Positions 51,982-61,117 of a stretch of 64,000 bases of DNA are shown here, piece after piece. The DNA lies in contig NZ_QWEZ01000001.1 of NCBI RefSeq assembly GCF_003864255.1, forward strand, positions 1,736,001 to 1,800,000, read 5' to 3'. The notes beneath the pieces were generated by a model, which worked only from the letters and a program-made list of their open reading frames with translations, did not search any database and was not told the DNA's origin. A program made the position numbers and the translations under genes. Within the stretch, counting starts at the first letter, position 1. Every line of letters starts with the position of its first letter. The stretch is from Aestuariirhabdus litorea (GTDB lineage Bacteria > Pseudomonadota > Gammaproteobacteria > Pseudomonadales > Aestuariirhabdaceae).

Positions 51982-52500
51982 TCACCGAACGGCAACCTCC
52001 TGATCGGCGTCAGTGTGCAACATTCTCTTCAGAGCGACAAGGGAGTCCGGGGTATAGCGCCCCGGATGAGTGGCGGTAAGAATGCTTTGCGGATCCATCA
52101 GTTCGACCGCAGCCACCTCCTCTGCCTGAAGGCGCAGGTCGCTATCCCAGCAGCAGCTATAAACCTTTCCCCAGACACGATTCCTCTCCCCCTGGTAGAA
52201 GAAATGGAAGCGGGGCGTCAAGGTCACACCAGCAATCCCCAGCTCCTCCTCCAGCTCGCGGTACGCCGCCTCGTCATAGCTTTCTCCCGCCCCGACCACG
52301 CCACCAGCGGCTAGGTCGAGATACCCCGGGTAGAGATCCTTTGACAGGGTTCGGCGCTGAACGTAGAGCTGGCCATCCCCATTGAAGACAAAGATATAGA
52401 CGGCACGATGGCACAGGTTATGAAGCCGCATCTCTCGACGGGTAACCCGGCCCAACGGCTGGTTTTGCTGATCGACCTCTAACACCCACTCTTCATCCAC
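51982..52500 (-). CDS. Nudix hydrolase (YfcD-like)
   Basis: 172 residues. The Nudix box GVVGAGESYDEAAYRELEEELGI fits GX5EX7REUXEEXGU exactly. The N-terminal VLEVDQQNQPLGRVTRREM and HRAVYIFVFNGDGQLYVQRR resemble the isopentenyl-diphosphate isomerase/YfcD subgroup. GTG 52500 (preceded by AGGG) is taken as the start because a TTG further upstream would prepend a poorly conserved tail. Located 25 bp before ribE. Confidence 0.87.
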   Translation of the reverse strand: MDEEWVLEVDQQNQPLGRVTRREMRLHNLCHRAVYIFVFNGDGQLYVQRRTLSKDLYPGYLDLAAGGVVGAGESYDEAAYRELEEELGIAGVTLTPRFHFFYQGERNRVWGKVYSCCWDSDLRLQAEEVAAVELMDPQSILTATHPGRYTPDSLVALKRMLHTDADQEVAVR

Positions 52501-52651
52501 GGCTCTCACCCTGACCTGATTTGAATCAGGAGGCAGTCTAGGGCAGAGGATCAATAGGAGCTATAACACCTTTGTTGTAGTGCCCGAAGCCGACCGGATG
52601 AAGCGGAGAAATAAGCCTGTGTACTCGCAGGGAGCAGACGCAAAGAGATGC

Positions 52652-53104
52652 TCAGGCAAAAAGCAGGTTGGAGAGCTCCCCTGAGGTTTTGCGCAAATGG
52701 ATACTCAGCATCTTGGCGATCGCCTTGAGTATCTTGGCGGCAATCTCGGGGTGCTTGGACAAAAGGGTGTTGAAGTCATCACGCTTGAGCAGCAGCAGGG
52801 AAGCAGCCGTTACCGAGCGAACGGTCGCGGAACGGGGAAGACCGTCAATGATCGCCATCTCACCGACCGATTGCCCCTCTCCGAGAGTGGCAATCACCGA
52901 CTCCTGGCCGTTCGGCTTTACCTTCAGCACCTGTAGCTTCCCTTCCAGTACAAAGCAGACATAGTTACCGTGCGCCCCTTCCTTGAAAACCGTGGTGTTG
53001 GCAGGCAGGTCATGGGGGCGCATCATGTCAGCGACCCGGTCCAGCTCATCCGCCGTCAGGTGTTCAAAGAGAGAGTTGTTGAGTAACAACTGCTTAATGT
53101 TCAT
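52652..53104 (-). CDS. Cyclic-nucleotide-binding-domain protein
   Basis: A lone CNB domain of 150 residues: beta roll (FVLEGKLQVLKVKPNGQE) and a good phosphate-binding cassette, GEMAIIDGLPRSATV, with the Glu and Arg that contact cyclic AMP or GMP. No DNA-binding domain follows; the rest is a C-terminal helix (KILKAIAKMLSIHLRKTSGEL). So it is a soluble regulator or an adaptor rather than a CRP homologue. Partner unknown. Confidence 0.85.
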   Translation of the reverse strand: MNIKQLLLNNSLFEHLTADELDRVADMMRPHDLPANTTVFKEGAHGNYVCFVLEGKLQVLKVKPNGQESVIATLGEGQSVGEMAIIDGLPRSATVRSVTAASLLLLKRDDFNTLLSKHPEIAAKILKAIAKMLSIHLRKTSGELSNLLFA

Positions 53105-53500
53105 CCCTAGTGCTCCTATGGCTCAAGATCCGGCGACCCGGCTTCTGCAACGATTATAGAGCATCCGGTTCGGGGATTTGGTGATCGTTCACAAATTTGC
53201 GTTTTTATTCTAAACGACCTGCGTGCGCACTCCCCCTTCCGTTCCATCGAGTCGAGGTCATTGCCTGCGCCTGTAAATATCAGTAGAAACGGAACAACGC
53301 ATCGCCATAGCCTAGTCCAGAAAAGCGAGCGAGATTCCACAGATTCATGAATAAGCTCGCTAAAAAACACAAACATCACTCGTAATCTGAGCTAAGATAT
53401 AGCCAAAACTGGTAAGCGCACTTAGTATAAAAGCGGTTGCCCCACCCAAACCCATAATGATGTAGTGCCTTATCGGCCAGGATTACCAAGGAGCCAAAAG
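53105..53500. other. Intergenic region upstream of lipoprotein gene
   Basis: 396 bp with no gene I can support. An open frame at about 53116-53379 lacks a ribosome site and looks like chance. The right end must contain the promoter of the 53501 lipoprotein; nothing sharper than AT-rich hexamers is seen. Confidence 0.4.
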
Positions 53501-53809
53501 ATGAAACGCATTTTTCTACTCTGCCTGACCTCTCTGCTACTTGCTGCGTGCAGCAGCCAGCAGACCGACAGTAGCAGCACCATGGCGGCAGAGCCTGCAA
53601 CCACACCGCAAACTGAAGCCCCGGTTGAGATGGCCCCCAAGGCGGAACCCGCTCCCATGCCCGCTCCCGAGCCCATGAACCAGATGAGCGACCTGGAAAA
53701 GCTGTGGGAGCGTTACTGCAACCACGAGTCACTGACTACCATGGAGCGTCAGGAGATTGCCGACTCCGAGATGCCAGATCGATTCAAGGGTAGCTGCACC
53801 CAGAAATAA
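53501..53809 (+). CDS. Small lipoprotein with Pro/Ala-rich linker
   Basis: 102 residues. Lipobox LLAAC (Cys17) ends a signal peptide, followed by a Thr/Glu/Pro/Met-rich flexible linker (PKAEPAPMPAPEPM) and a compact C-terminal part with two cysteines (WERYCNHESL and GSCTQK) that could pair. Not recognised; probably outer membrane-anchored. A strong terminator follows 18 bp after the stop. Confidence 0.75.
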   Translation: MKRIFLLCLTSLLLAACSSQQTDSSSTMAAEPATTPQTEAPVEMAPKAEPAPMPAPEPMNQMSDLEKLWERYCNHESLTTMERQEIADSEMPDRFKGSCTQK

Positions 53810-53827
53810 GCCGCGCACCCAACGCAT

Positions 53828-53855
53828 AAAAAAACAGCCTACGGGCTGTTTTTTT
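53828..53855. terminator. Strong bidirectional terminator
   Basis: A7-CAGCC-TACG-GGCTG-T7: a 12-bp stem including the A/T arms with a T run on both strands. It ends the lipoprotein gene and would also stop transcripts arriving from the minus-strand gene at 54010. Confidence 0.9.
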
Positions 53856-53859
53856 ATGT

Positions 53860-53960
53860 ACAGGATGTACGGTATACCGCGAGAGCCATGGAAGGCGGAA
53901 GCGGTGAAGCGACAGGATGTGCGGTAGGCCTCGAAAGCCATATGAGGCGGAAGCGGTGAA
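53860..53960. repeat. Imperfect tandem repeat, two 49-bp copies with 52-bp period
   Basis: Copy 1 is 53860-53908 and copy 2 is 53912-53960. Both start ACAGGATGT and end GGCGGAAGCGGTGAA, with about eight differences in the middle. It sits between a terminator and the 3' end of the next gene and encodes nothing evident. Possibly a member of a dispersed intergenic family, which only a genome search could show. Confidence 0.8.
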
Positions 53961-54009
53961 ATCCTGCTGGTGGGTGTCCTGCCGATGGGTGCAGCCAGAT
54001 CCCCATCGA

Positions 54010-54654
54010 CTAACGATAGAAGTCGACCCAGTTGATCCTAAGGTCACCTTCGCCCACAGGCTGCAGTGAGAGCTTGACCTTCACCCACCCACCCTTGCTT
54101 TCAAGCCAGGGAGAGAGTGGATGCTGGCGAGAGAGGGAGCGCCACTCTGACCAGGCGCCGTCCTGCAGCCGTTCGCGCACCTCCCAGGGGGTGGGATAAT
54201 CACTTCGGCGCGGGAGTGAAAGACGCACTTCATAATCGCGAGTGGCCACGCGTAGATACTCAAGAGCGACCAAGTCAAGGCTCAGCTCCAGCCGTGACCA
54301 GCGGTCAGATTGTGGTCTCCGAATGCTTAGCCCGCCAATCCCCTTCGCGGAGTATATACTCAGCTGCAGCAGCCCCTTCTCTTCGGCGAGCAACACAGAG
54401 TCATCGCTGCGCTCAAGCAAAACCAGTGAGTCAAGGGGCTCAATACCGACGAGCTCGGGATGGGTAGTAACTCCCCAGGAGCAGGCGGACAGCAAAACAA
54501 TAAGAGCCGCTCCAGGCAGGCGCCTGAGCCCTTTAAGCAAGGGCCGTTTTGCACAGCGCAGCCAACCCTGTGACCGAAGCCAGGAAGACAAGACTGCAAC
54601 AGAAGCGGTTCGGGTCAAGAGGATCATATACCCCCTTCGAAATAGGGCCGACAA
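54010..54654 (-). CDS. Putative lipoprotein, function unknown
   Basis: Up to 214 residues. A lipobox-like LLSAC follows a hydrophobic stretch (LPGAALIVLLSAC) about 57 residues in, so the real start may be nearer. The rest is beta-rich, with alternating charged/hydrophobic strands such as LQLSIYSAKGIGGLSI and YEVRLSLPRRSDY. Not recognised. Located 18 bp after the DUF4124 protein gene on the same strand. Confidence 0.6.
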   Translation of the reverse strand: MSALFRRGYMILLTRTASVAVLSSWLRSQGWLRCAKRPLLKGLRRLPGAALIVLLSACSWGVTTHPELVGIEPLDSLVLLERSDDSVLLAEEKGLLQLSIYSAKGIGGLSIRRPQSDRWSRLELSLDLVALEYLRVATRDYEVRLSLPRRSDYPTPWEVRERLQDGAWSEWRSLSRQHPLSPWLESKGGWVKVKLSLQPVGEGDLRINWVDFYR

Positions 54655-54672
54655 GAAGCCCGATAAAGAAAC

Positions 54673-54966
54673 TCACTGCTGGTTGAGCTTCTCCTTTGGG
54701 CGATCGCTGTAATGGGTTACCCCCTGCTGATCCGTCCAGCGATACACCTTGAGGGTGGTTGAGCTGGCAGGCAGTGCACTCCCCCCCTCCAGACGCTCGC
54801 CGATTCCGAGATCAAGCAGCCAGGCGGGGGTAAACTCAACCAACGCAACACGACCGGGCGGCGTCACCAGTAGAGCTACCCCCCCGGCCAGCGCCAGCAG
54901 GATAACAACACGAAACAGCAATACCACCCTAGGCTGTCCCGCCGACCACCTGTTTAAGGTGAACAT
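54673..54966 (-). CDS. DUF4124-domain membrane protein
   Basis: About 97 residues. One helix (VVLLFRVVILLALAGGVALLV) and a C-terminal DUF4124 motif, KVYRWTDQQGVTHYSDRP, as in many gammaproteobacterial periplasmic proteins. The start is unsure: ATG 54966 overlaps the mechanosensitive-channel gene by 38 bp, GTG 54927 would not. Function unknown. Confidence 0.7.
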   Translation of the reverse strand: MFTLNRWSAGQPRVVLLFRVVILLALAGGVALLVTPPGRVALVEFTPAWLLDLGIGERLEGGSALPASSTTLKVYRWTDQQGVTHYSDRPKEKLNQQ

Positions 54967-55756
54967 CCCGTTGCGGGAAAGGTATGGTGATCCCCTCGCG
55001 ATCAAACTCCAGCTTGATGCGCTCGATCAGGTCGGAGCGAACGGCCCAGTAATCTGCCGTATTGACCCAGGGGCGAACGTTGAAATTGACGCTGCTATCC
55101 GCCAATTCAGTCACCGCCACAACGGCCGCAGGCTCTTTGAGCACCCGCTCATCGGACTCCAGCACACGAACCATGATCTCCTTGGCTTTAAGCAGGTCAT
55201 CCTCGTAGGAGATACCAAAAACCATATCGACTCGCCGGGTGGGCTTGGCGGAATAGTTGGTAATGGTGCCGGCAAAAATGCTGCCATTGGGTACTATGAC
55301 CTGCCGGTTGTCGGGAGTTTTCATAAAGGTAGAGAAGATGGTAACCCGCTCAACCACCCCGGACACGCCTCCCGCTTCGATAAAATCACCTGCAACAAAG
55401 GGGCGAAAAATCACCAGCATCACCCCTGATGCAAAGTTCTGCAGCGAGTCTTTTAGCGCCAAACCGACCGCCAGGCCGGCGGCACCCACCAGCGCCACCA
55501 ACGATGTGGTATCAACCCCCAACTGGTCAAGCGCAGCCACCACCACCAGCAGGGTCAGCAGTACGCTTAGGATCGATAACACAAAGTGGATCAGGGTATC
55601 GTCCATCTGGGTTTTCGACAGTCCTTTGCTGATCAGCGATATCACCAACCGGGCCAGCAGACGACCACCAACAAAGACCAGCAACGCCATGCCGATGTTG
55701 ATTCCCCAGGGAATCAGGTAACCATCCATCAATTGTTGCAAATCGAGACTTTCCAC
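54929..55756 (-). CDS. MscS-family mechanosensitive channel
   Basis: 275 residues, the size of E. coli MscS. An N-terminal helix region (IGMALLVFVGGRLLARLVI) and the pore helix with glycine/alanine pairs (LVALVGAAGLAVGLALKDSLQNFASG), then the beta domain (PFVAGDFIEAGGVSGVVE, VIVPNGSIFAGTITN) and a C-terminal alpha-beta domain. It opens on hypo-osmotic shock to release solutes from the inner membrane. Confidence 0.94.
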   Translation of the reverse strand: MESLDLQQLMDGYLIPWGINIGMALLVFVGGRLLARLVISLISKGLSKTQMDDTLIHFVLSILSVLLTLLVVVAALDQLGVDTTSLVALVGAAGLAVGLALKDSLQNFASGVMLVIFRPFVAGDFIEAGGVSGVVERVTIFSTFMKTPDNRQVIVPNGSIFAGTITNYSAKPTRRVDMVFGISYEDDLLKAKEIMVRVLESDERVLKEPAAVVAVTELADSSVNFNVRPWVNTADYWAVRSDLIERIKLEFDREGITIPFPQRDVHLKQVVGGTA

Positions 55757-55859
55757 GCGGCGACCTCCTGTTTGTCGTCACCAATAAAAGAAACGGATTA
55801 TCACTCTGGCCGGGCAGCCATTAGCATCAGCATAGCTGCCGGCTAAAAAAGCTTCGAAC

Positions 55860-56813
55860 CTAAAGCCAACCTTTCACCTTGAAAAACAGATAGGTACTGG
55901 CCGCGCTCATGAACATCATGGCAAGCGCCATCGGATAGCCGAAGGCCCAGTCGAGTTCCGGCATCACCCGAAAATTCATGCCGTAGGCACTGGCAATCAC
56001 CGTAGGCGGCAGGAAAACCACCGCCGCGATGGAGAAGATCTTGATGATCCGGCTCTGCTCCAGATTGCTGAAGCCCATGGTGGCATCCATAAGAAAGTTG
56101 ATCTTGTCGAACAGGAAAGAGGTATGGGGCAACAGGGAGTCGATATCCCGCAGCATCTCCTTTACCTCAATCAGTTGGGAATCATCCATCAGGGCACGAC
56201 TGTTACGGGCCAAAAATCGCATGGAACGCTGACTGTCCATCAGGTTCAAACGAATCTGGCCATTGAAGTCCTCCTGCACCGTGATGTTTTTAAGCACCTC
56301 GTCCCGCTCACTGCTCTGGTCACGCAGCGCCATCTGGCTGGCCTCTTCGAGGGATTCGTAGACCTCCTCCAACAGGTCGGCGAGATAGTCCACCTTCGCC
56401 GTGAAAAGGCGAATCATAATCTCCAGTGGTGCCTGCACATCGATCTGTTGCCGCTTGAGGTAGTTCCTCACCAGGCGGAACAGTCCCACCTCATCATCAC
56501 GCAGGGTAATAAGAATATTCTTGCGCAGGTTGAACGAGACGTTGATGTTACGGATATCCTTGCCCGCCCGGTGGGGAAACAGCGACAGGATATGGAGACC
56601 ATCCTTGTCGGTAAAGAAGCGTGACGTTGCCTCGATTTCGTCCAGGTCCTCGGTATCCGGAACCTCCTCAACGAAATATTGATCGAGCCACTCGCGTTCA
56701 TTCTCCTCGGGTTCGACAACATCCAGCCAGATACAACCCGGAGGCAGGCGATCCTCAATACCAAGCGTATCGATTTGCACACCGGACTCATTCAGGCTGT
56801 AGGCTGTAATCAT
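55860..56813 (-). CDS. corA: CorA-type magnesium/cobalt transporter
   Basis: 317 residues with the family's soluble alpha/beta N-terminal funnel, a long stalk helix, and two C-terminal transmembrane helices. The selectivity signature YGMNF lies at the end of the first helix (about residue 277), after the hydrophobic FSIAAVVFLPPTVIASA. The acidic segment MPELDWAF follows. The protein takes up Mg2+ through a pentameric pore. Confidence 0.94.
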   Translation of the reverse strand: MITAYSLNESGVQIDTLGIEDRLPPGCIWLDVVEPEENEREWLDQYFVEEVPDTEDLDEIEATSRFFTDKDGLHILSLFPHRAGKDIRNINVSFNLRKNILITLRDDEVGLFRLVRNYLKRQQIDVQAPLEIMIRLFTAKVDYLADLLEEVYESLEEASQMALRDQSSERDEVLKNITVQEDFNGQIRLNLMDSQRSMRFLARNSRALMDDSQLIEVKEMLRDIDSLLPHTSFLFDKINFLMDATMGFSNLEQSRIIKIFSIAAVVFLPPTVIASAYGMNFRVMPELDWAFGYPMALAMMFMSAASTYLFFKVKGWL

Positions 56814-56966
56814 ACGTCGACCCTTAACTTCGATAACAAGGGCAAGAGGAACCGCAGGCCCCCTGCCCTAACATCAGGCGATAATTTTCAGAGCTAAGTG
56901 TAAACCATTCCCCTGCCGCTGACAGCCCACAGGGATCCCATCGGTTAAAGATGAACAAGGCTTCCG

Positions 56967-57542
56967 TTAGCGGGAGCGGAATCGTTCACGGTTTTTCTGC
57001 TTCTGGGCATCAGCTTTTCGAATCAGCACATAGAGCACGCCACTTCCACCATGGTGCTGCTGGGCGCTGTGGTAAGCCAGCACCGCATCCATCTGCGGCA
57101 ACCAGTGAGCTACATGACTCTTCATGCGAGCCGGGTTGTCGGGATCGCGATCACCGCGACCGTGGTTGACGGTAACCGTGCGCAAGCCCAACTGGAAACA
57201 GTCACGAATGAAACGCACCAGCTCTCGCTGCCCCTCCTGAAGTGTCATCCGATGCAGGTCAATGGTCGCCTCAATGGGGTATTTACCCAAGCGAAATTTT
57301 CGATAAACCCCATCTTGCAAACCCACACGTTTGAACTCCAGCACATCAAAGGGGTGCACCATCACCGCCCCCTCGGTGGAGACTCCCTCCTGCTCCTCGG
57401 GGGTGCTCTGGGCACTGATTTTTCGAGCCTGCTGTGCCAGGCTGGGGGTGCGGTTGGGCTTGTCGAAATGTACTCGCCGCTTCTTTAGCGGTACCACATC
57501 CGAAACCTCCCGGGAAAACAGCTCCGATTCACTTTCCTGCAT
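56967..57542 (-). CDS. Smr-domain protein (SmrA/YdaL-like)
   Basis: 191 residues: a charged N-terminal part, then the Smr domain (about 100-185) with DLHRMTLQEG (the DLHG-type motif), VNHGRGDRD and the final GGSGVLYVLIRK. Smr domains nick RNA or DNA; the free-standing proteobacterial kind lacks MutS domains. Cytoplasmic. The first Smr motif is DLHRM rather than DLHGM, as in many SmrA. Confidence 0.87.
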   Translation of the reverse strand: MQESESELFSREVSDVVPLKKRRVHFDKPNRTPSLAQQARKISAQSTPEEQEGVSTEGAVMVHPFDVLEFKRVGLQDGVYRKFRLGKYPIEATIDLHRMTLQEGQRELVRFIRDCFQLGLRTVTVNHGRGDRDPDNPARMKSHVAHWLPQMDAVLAYHSAQQHHGGSGVLYVLIRKADAQKQKNRERFRSR

Positions 57543-57582
57543 AACGACCCCCTGAATCCTAAGCCTCTCCCTATCTTGACCA

Positions 57583-58332
57583 TCAAATCGCGGAAAAGAT
57601 CACAAACAGCGCCGACAGGGTACAGAGCAGCAACAATACCGGTCGAAACAGGTGTTGTTCAAGGGTCGCGATACGCGTTGAGAGGACAAATCCCAGGGCT
57701 GCAGGAGCCAGCAGTCCCAGGGTAAGGTGCCACTCCCGGGCGCCAAAGAGCCCGGCCCACCCCAGCAACCCCAGCGACATCAGGCAACTAATGACAAAAA
57801 AACCCGACAGGTTGGCGCGGATCGAGGACGCCTCTTCGTTCTGCAGCACCAGTGCCATCGGTGGCCCGCCGATGGAGGAGGAGGTCCCCATAAAACCGGA
57901 AGCAAGCCCCGCCCAAAAGAGGTTTCGCGGGCTGGCCTGCAAACTAGACTTGACCAGGCTGGCCACCACCGCCAGCAGCACCGCACCGCCCAGTAACAGG
58001 GAAAGCAGGTCAGGTGAGATGAGTGTCAGTATCCAGATTCCCAATACACAACCCGGCACCCGACCCAGCACGGCCCACCCCAACCGTCCGAGAGCCAGCT
58101 GGCTGCGAAAGCGCAGGCTGTTGAGTAGCGATATCATGAGCGCGGTGGCGATAATCGGTCCCGGCACATAGGCGGGATCCAACAGATAGAGAATCGGGGC
58201 CGCCACCACGGCCAGCCCAAAGCCGATGGTGCACTGCACAAAGGCGCCGGCGAACATCACGAGCGCCGCCAGGGACCAGATCATCGGGGCCGACTCAACC
58301 ATCGGGTCATTCACTCTCAGAAAAAGAGCCAC
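57583..58332 (-). CDS. TauE/SafE-family membrane exporter
   Basis: 249 residues with about eight hydrophobic helices and the family motif FVQCTIGFGLAVVAAPILYL near the N-terminus and FMGTSSSIGGPPMALVLQNE in the second half. These proteins export sulfite, sulfoacetate or similar organic anions. Substrate unknown here; no sulfur genes are adjacent. The start may be at a later ATG just before helix 1. Confidence 0.87.
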   Translation of the reverse strand: MALFLRVNDPMVESAPMIWSLAALVMFAGAFVQCTIGFGLAVVAAPILYLLDPAYVPGPIIATALMISLLNSLRFRSQLALGRLGWAVLGRVPGCVLGIWILTLISPDLLSLLLGGAVLLAVVASLVKSSLQASPRNLFWAGLASGFMGTSSSIGGPPMALVLQNEEASSIRANLSGFFVISCLMSLGLLGWAGLFGAREWHLTLGLLAPAALGFVLSTRIATLEQHLFRPVLLLLCTLSALFVIFSAI

Positions 58333-58394
58333 ACTCTAAGCCGACCCCGCCGATCAAGGCAAGGGGGAGTTGAACGCCGGAGCGGGCTCGTCGC

Positions 58395-59459
58395 TCAGTC
58401 GGCAATCAGCTCGAGGCGCTCGCCCCCCCGCGGATGGGTAGAGAGGTAATCCCGCCAACTCGCCCTATCAGAGCTTGAAGGGGCTTCCAGCGGGCCATCG
58501 CCTTCTGCCCCACCATCGCTCTGCTCCAGGCGAGAGATCATATCAGCCAGGTGCGATGGCGATACCCCCAGTGCTTTCAGCTCCACCACCGCAAACTGGT
58601 CGGCCTCATGCTCAAACTCACGGGAGTAGGAGAGCTCGAGCAGCAGGGTCGGAGCCGCCACCAATACCGATGAGGCGGCGCTGACATCGCCCGTAATGGC
58701 GACCAGCGCAAGCGACATCATGGAGCTTTGCACCACCGAACGCAGCGTGTGACGCCGGGCGATATGGCCAATCTCGTGGGCCATCACCCCCAACAACTGT
58801 TCATCCCTGTCCGACAGGGCTACCAGCTCGTCGGTGAACACAATGACCCCGGAGGGGAGGGCTAACGCATTGGCCCCCAAGCCATTCCCGCGCCTGAACT
58901 CCAACTGAAGAGGCAACTCGGGATAACGTGCGACCAGGGGAGCAAAGTAACCCCGAAGCTGGCGCTGACGGTCAGCTGACAGTTCGCTGGGGGAGAATAC
59001 CCGACTATCCAATAGCTCCAGCGTCCCGCTGCCAATCTTGTGCGACACCTCCGCCGGTAACGCCTGGGCTACCCACTGCGCTACCAGGGGTACACCGTCG
59101 CGTACCCCCCACCAGGAGACCAGCACGACCAGCGCCGTGCTGAGGAGCACATACCGCCAGCTGCGCTCCATGGTCGAGACCCAGCCAAGGGAGCTGCCCT
59201 GCCGCTGCATCACCAGCATGCGATCAACACTGTCGTTATCGCCGGTTTCGAATTTTTCACCACCGGAAAAGTAGAGATAGCGGGGAGTGTCGCCCAGGCG
59301 GCTGCTAACTCTGATGTCACCCAACCCCTCCGACGAGATAGCCAGCCCTTCTCCGCTCGCCCCCAGGAGTCTCAGCTCCCCCTCGGCATTGCACTCGAGC
59401 GTCGCCGGGACCGCTCGGGAGCTGCGTCCATCGTAGACCAGCCCCTCGATACGGATCAT
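58395..59459 (-). CDS. M48-family metalloprotease (membrane-anchored)
   Basis: 354 residues with the zinc motif MAHEIGHIARRHTL (HExxH), and the third ligand in YSREFEHEADQFAV. One transmembrane helix about residues 104-120 (WRYVLLSTALVVLVSWWGV) puts the protease in the periplasm or on the membrane. The start overlaps the DUF898 gene by ATGA. Pairs of M48 and DUF898/YjgN genes occur together in proteobacteria; a role in envelope quality control is plausible but unproven. Confidence 0.88.
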   Translation of the reverse strand: MIRIEGLVYDGRSSRAVPATLECNAEGELRLLGASGEGLAISSEGLGDIRVSSRLGDTPRYLYFSGGEKFETGDNDSVDRMLVMQRQGSSLGWVSTMERSWRYVLLSTALVVLVSWWGVRDGVPLVAQWVAQALPAEVSHKIGSGTLELLDSRVFSPSELSADRQRQLRGYFAPLVARYPELPLQLEFRRGNGLGANALALPSGVIVFTDELVALSDRDEQLLGVMAHEIGHIARRHTLRSVVQSSMMSLALVAITGDVSAASSVLVAAPTLLLELSYSREFEHEADQFAVVELKALGVSPSHLADMISRLEQSDGGAEGDGPLEAPSSSDRASWRDYLSTHPRGGERLELIAD

Positions 59460-61003
59460 ATGACGGAGAACTCCATATCAAACATCTCTCCCATCTCGGC
59501 GCCGAGGGCAGTGACTCGCTCAGCCTCCCTGGCAACAAACTGGTCCAGATCCTCCGCCATCTCAAGCTGGAGGCTCTCGGCGCGATAGCGCGCCATCCGC
59601 ACCCTGGCCCAGGGGATGAAGAGACCCAGGGTCAGGATGATCCCCAGGGTGTTGGTCAGGTAGATCCAGGCCACCGGTTTCAGTTCCAGACGGCTCTGGA
59701 AACGCACCGTGCCCAGCTGGCTCATATTGAAGACCAGGTTACCCTCAAACACCTTGTAGGCCGCGTAGAGCCCGAGATAGAGCGCAGGGAAAATAATCAC
59801 CCCGAGCGCGGGAAACACCCCGGCCAACACCCCCGCGACCAGGACAACACCGATCAGGCGCAGGAAGAATCGATACCAGATCCCTGCAAGCCCGGAGAAA
59901 GCAAAGGGGGTAGCGCCAAAGCTACTGTGGTTGATCAGGAAGTGTTTCTGCCTGTTGAGCACATAGGGCATCAGGATACCCAGGGTCAGCGTCCCCGCCA
60001 GCGGCCAGAGGATAAAGGCCTTGAGCGCCTCGAACCAGGAGGCATTAAAGTTGAAGCGGATGTTGCGCCAGGCGCTGTTACGGGCATTGAATGCCAGCGA
60101 GCGAATCACCACCCAAGGCACAAGGGGTAGCAGAAGCAGCGGCAACAGCCCCCCCAGTAACGGACTCCACTGTTGCAGGGCGAAATACAGCACGAACACT
60201 GCGAACGCAACCAAACGCCCCTTGAGAATGGTGATCGGACTGGCCAGGTACTCGAAGCTACTGCCTTCGACCAGGGTGTGGCCATAAAAATATTGATTAT
60301 TCCTCACTTTAGCCCAGGCGGAATAGATCCCTAGCGTAACAATGGAGAGCAGAACATTGACGATCCAGATGCGAAAGTACTCGGAGCCATTGCCCTTAAA
60401 CTCAAAATCGACAAAACGAGGTGCAGCGGACACCTCGTGCCCTCGCTGACTGGCATCACCCGAAATCCCAGGTCCGGACTGGCGCGCTTCGATCCCCGCC
60501 GCCTCTCCAGCGGCTGGCTTGGGAGAGGCTTTCACCCGCGGCTGCGCTTTTCCCCACATCTGCCCCCCATGAGCGTCAGTGGACTCCTCTGTCGCAGCCT
60601 CGGACGGGGTCGCCTTATCGTCGACCACCTCCAGCGAAGACTCCTGCGTTGCTGCCTCGGGCTGCGACTCGGCTACCGGATCTGGCGAATGGATGGGCTC
60701 CAGGGACCAGTGGCCGTTGCCCGTTGCCATACTGACCTCGGGCTCCGCCGTTAGCGGCTGTGAGGCCTCCACCTTGCGAAAGGCGACCTGCCAACCCGCC
60801 CGGGCCATTTTTGTCTTCAACTGCTTGGCCTGGGCATGATCAAGCCCTTTTTTGATCACAACCGGTGCCCGCTCAAAGAGCGATTCAAGCGCATCAGGGT
60901 CAAGTTTGAAGAGGGTGGCCAGCTTATCGCGAGCCTGATCGGGGTCTACGCCATCCAGCAGTTTGCCGTGAAATACGGCATGGTATTTAACAGTATCCTG
61001 CAT
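59456..61003 (-). CDS. DUF898 (YjgN-family) membrane protein with N-terminal GTPase-like repeat domain
   Basis: 515 residues. Residues 1-75 (FHGKLLDGVDPDQARDKLATLF, VIKKGLDHAQAKQLKTKMARAGWQVAF) are a small domain seen in front of many proteobacterial membrane proteins; then an Ala/Glu-rich linker, and the DUF898 region (about 200-480) with some eight helices (FRIWIVNVLLSIVTLGIYSAWAKVRNNQYF is the classic opening). YjgN-family function is unknown. Coupled to the M48 gene by ATGA overlap. Confidence 0.85.
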   Translation of the reverse strand: MQDTVKYHAVFHGKLLDGVDPDQARDKLATLFKLDPDALESLFERAPVVIKKGLDHAQAKQLKTKMARAGWQVAFRKVEASQPLTAEPEVSMATGNGHWSLEPIHSPDPVAESQPEAATQESSLEVVDDKATPSEAATEESTDAHGGQMWGKAQPRVKASPKPAAGEAAGIEARQSGPGISGDASQRGHEVSAAPRFVDFEFKGNGSEYFRIWIVNVLLSIVTLGIYSAWAKVRNNQYFYGHTLVEGSSFEYLASPITILKGRLVAFAVFVLYFALQQWSPLLGGLLPLLLLPLVPWVVIRSLAFNARNSAWRNIRFNFNASWFEALKAFILWPLAGTLTLGILMPYVLNRQKHFLINHSSFGATPFAFSGLAGIWYRFFLRLIGVVLVAGVLAGVFPALGVIIFPALYLGLYAAYKVFEGNLVFNMSQLGTVRFQSRLELKPVAWIYLTNTLGIILTLGLFIPWARVRMARYRAESLQLEMAEDLDQFVAREAERVTALGAEMGEMFDMEFSVI

Positions 61004-61117
61004 CAGAGAGGTTCCTTCCTTGAGTTAGTCGCAGGCTAGCAAGGCGGTTGCCATCGAGGCAAGCACCGCCCGATAAACTGTTTTAATAATGAGACCGTTG
61101 CAACAACGGGAAGAGGT

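Noticed and set aside
53116..53379. A minus-strand frame upstream of the cyclic-nucleotide-binding gene
   Set aside because: No ribosome site, cysteine/aromatic-rich chance composition, and no domain character.
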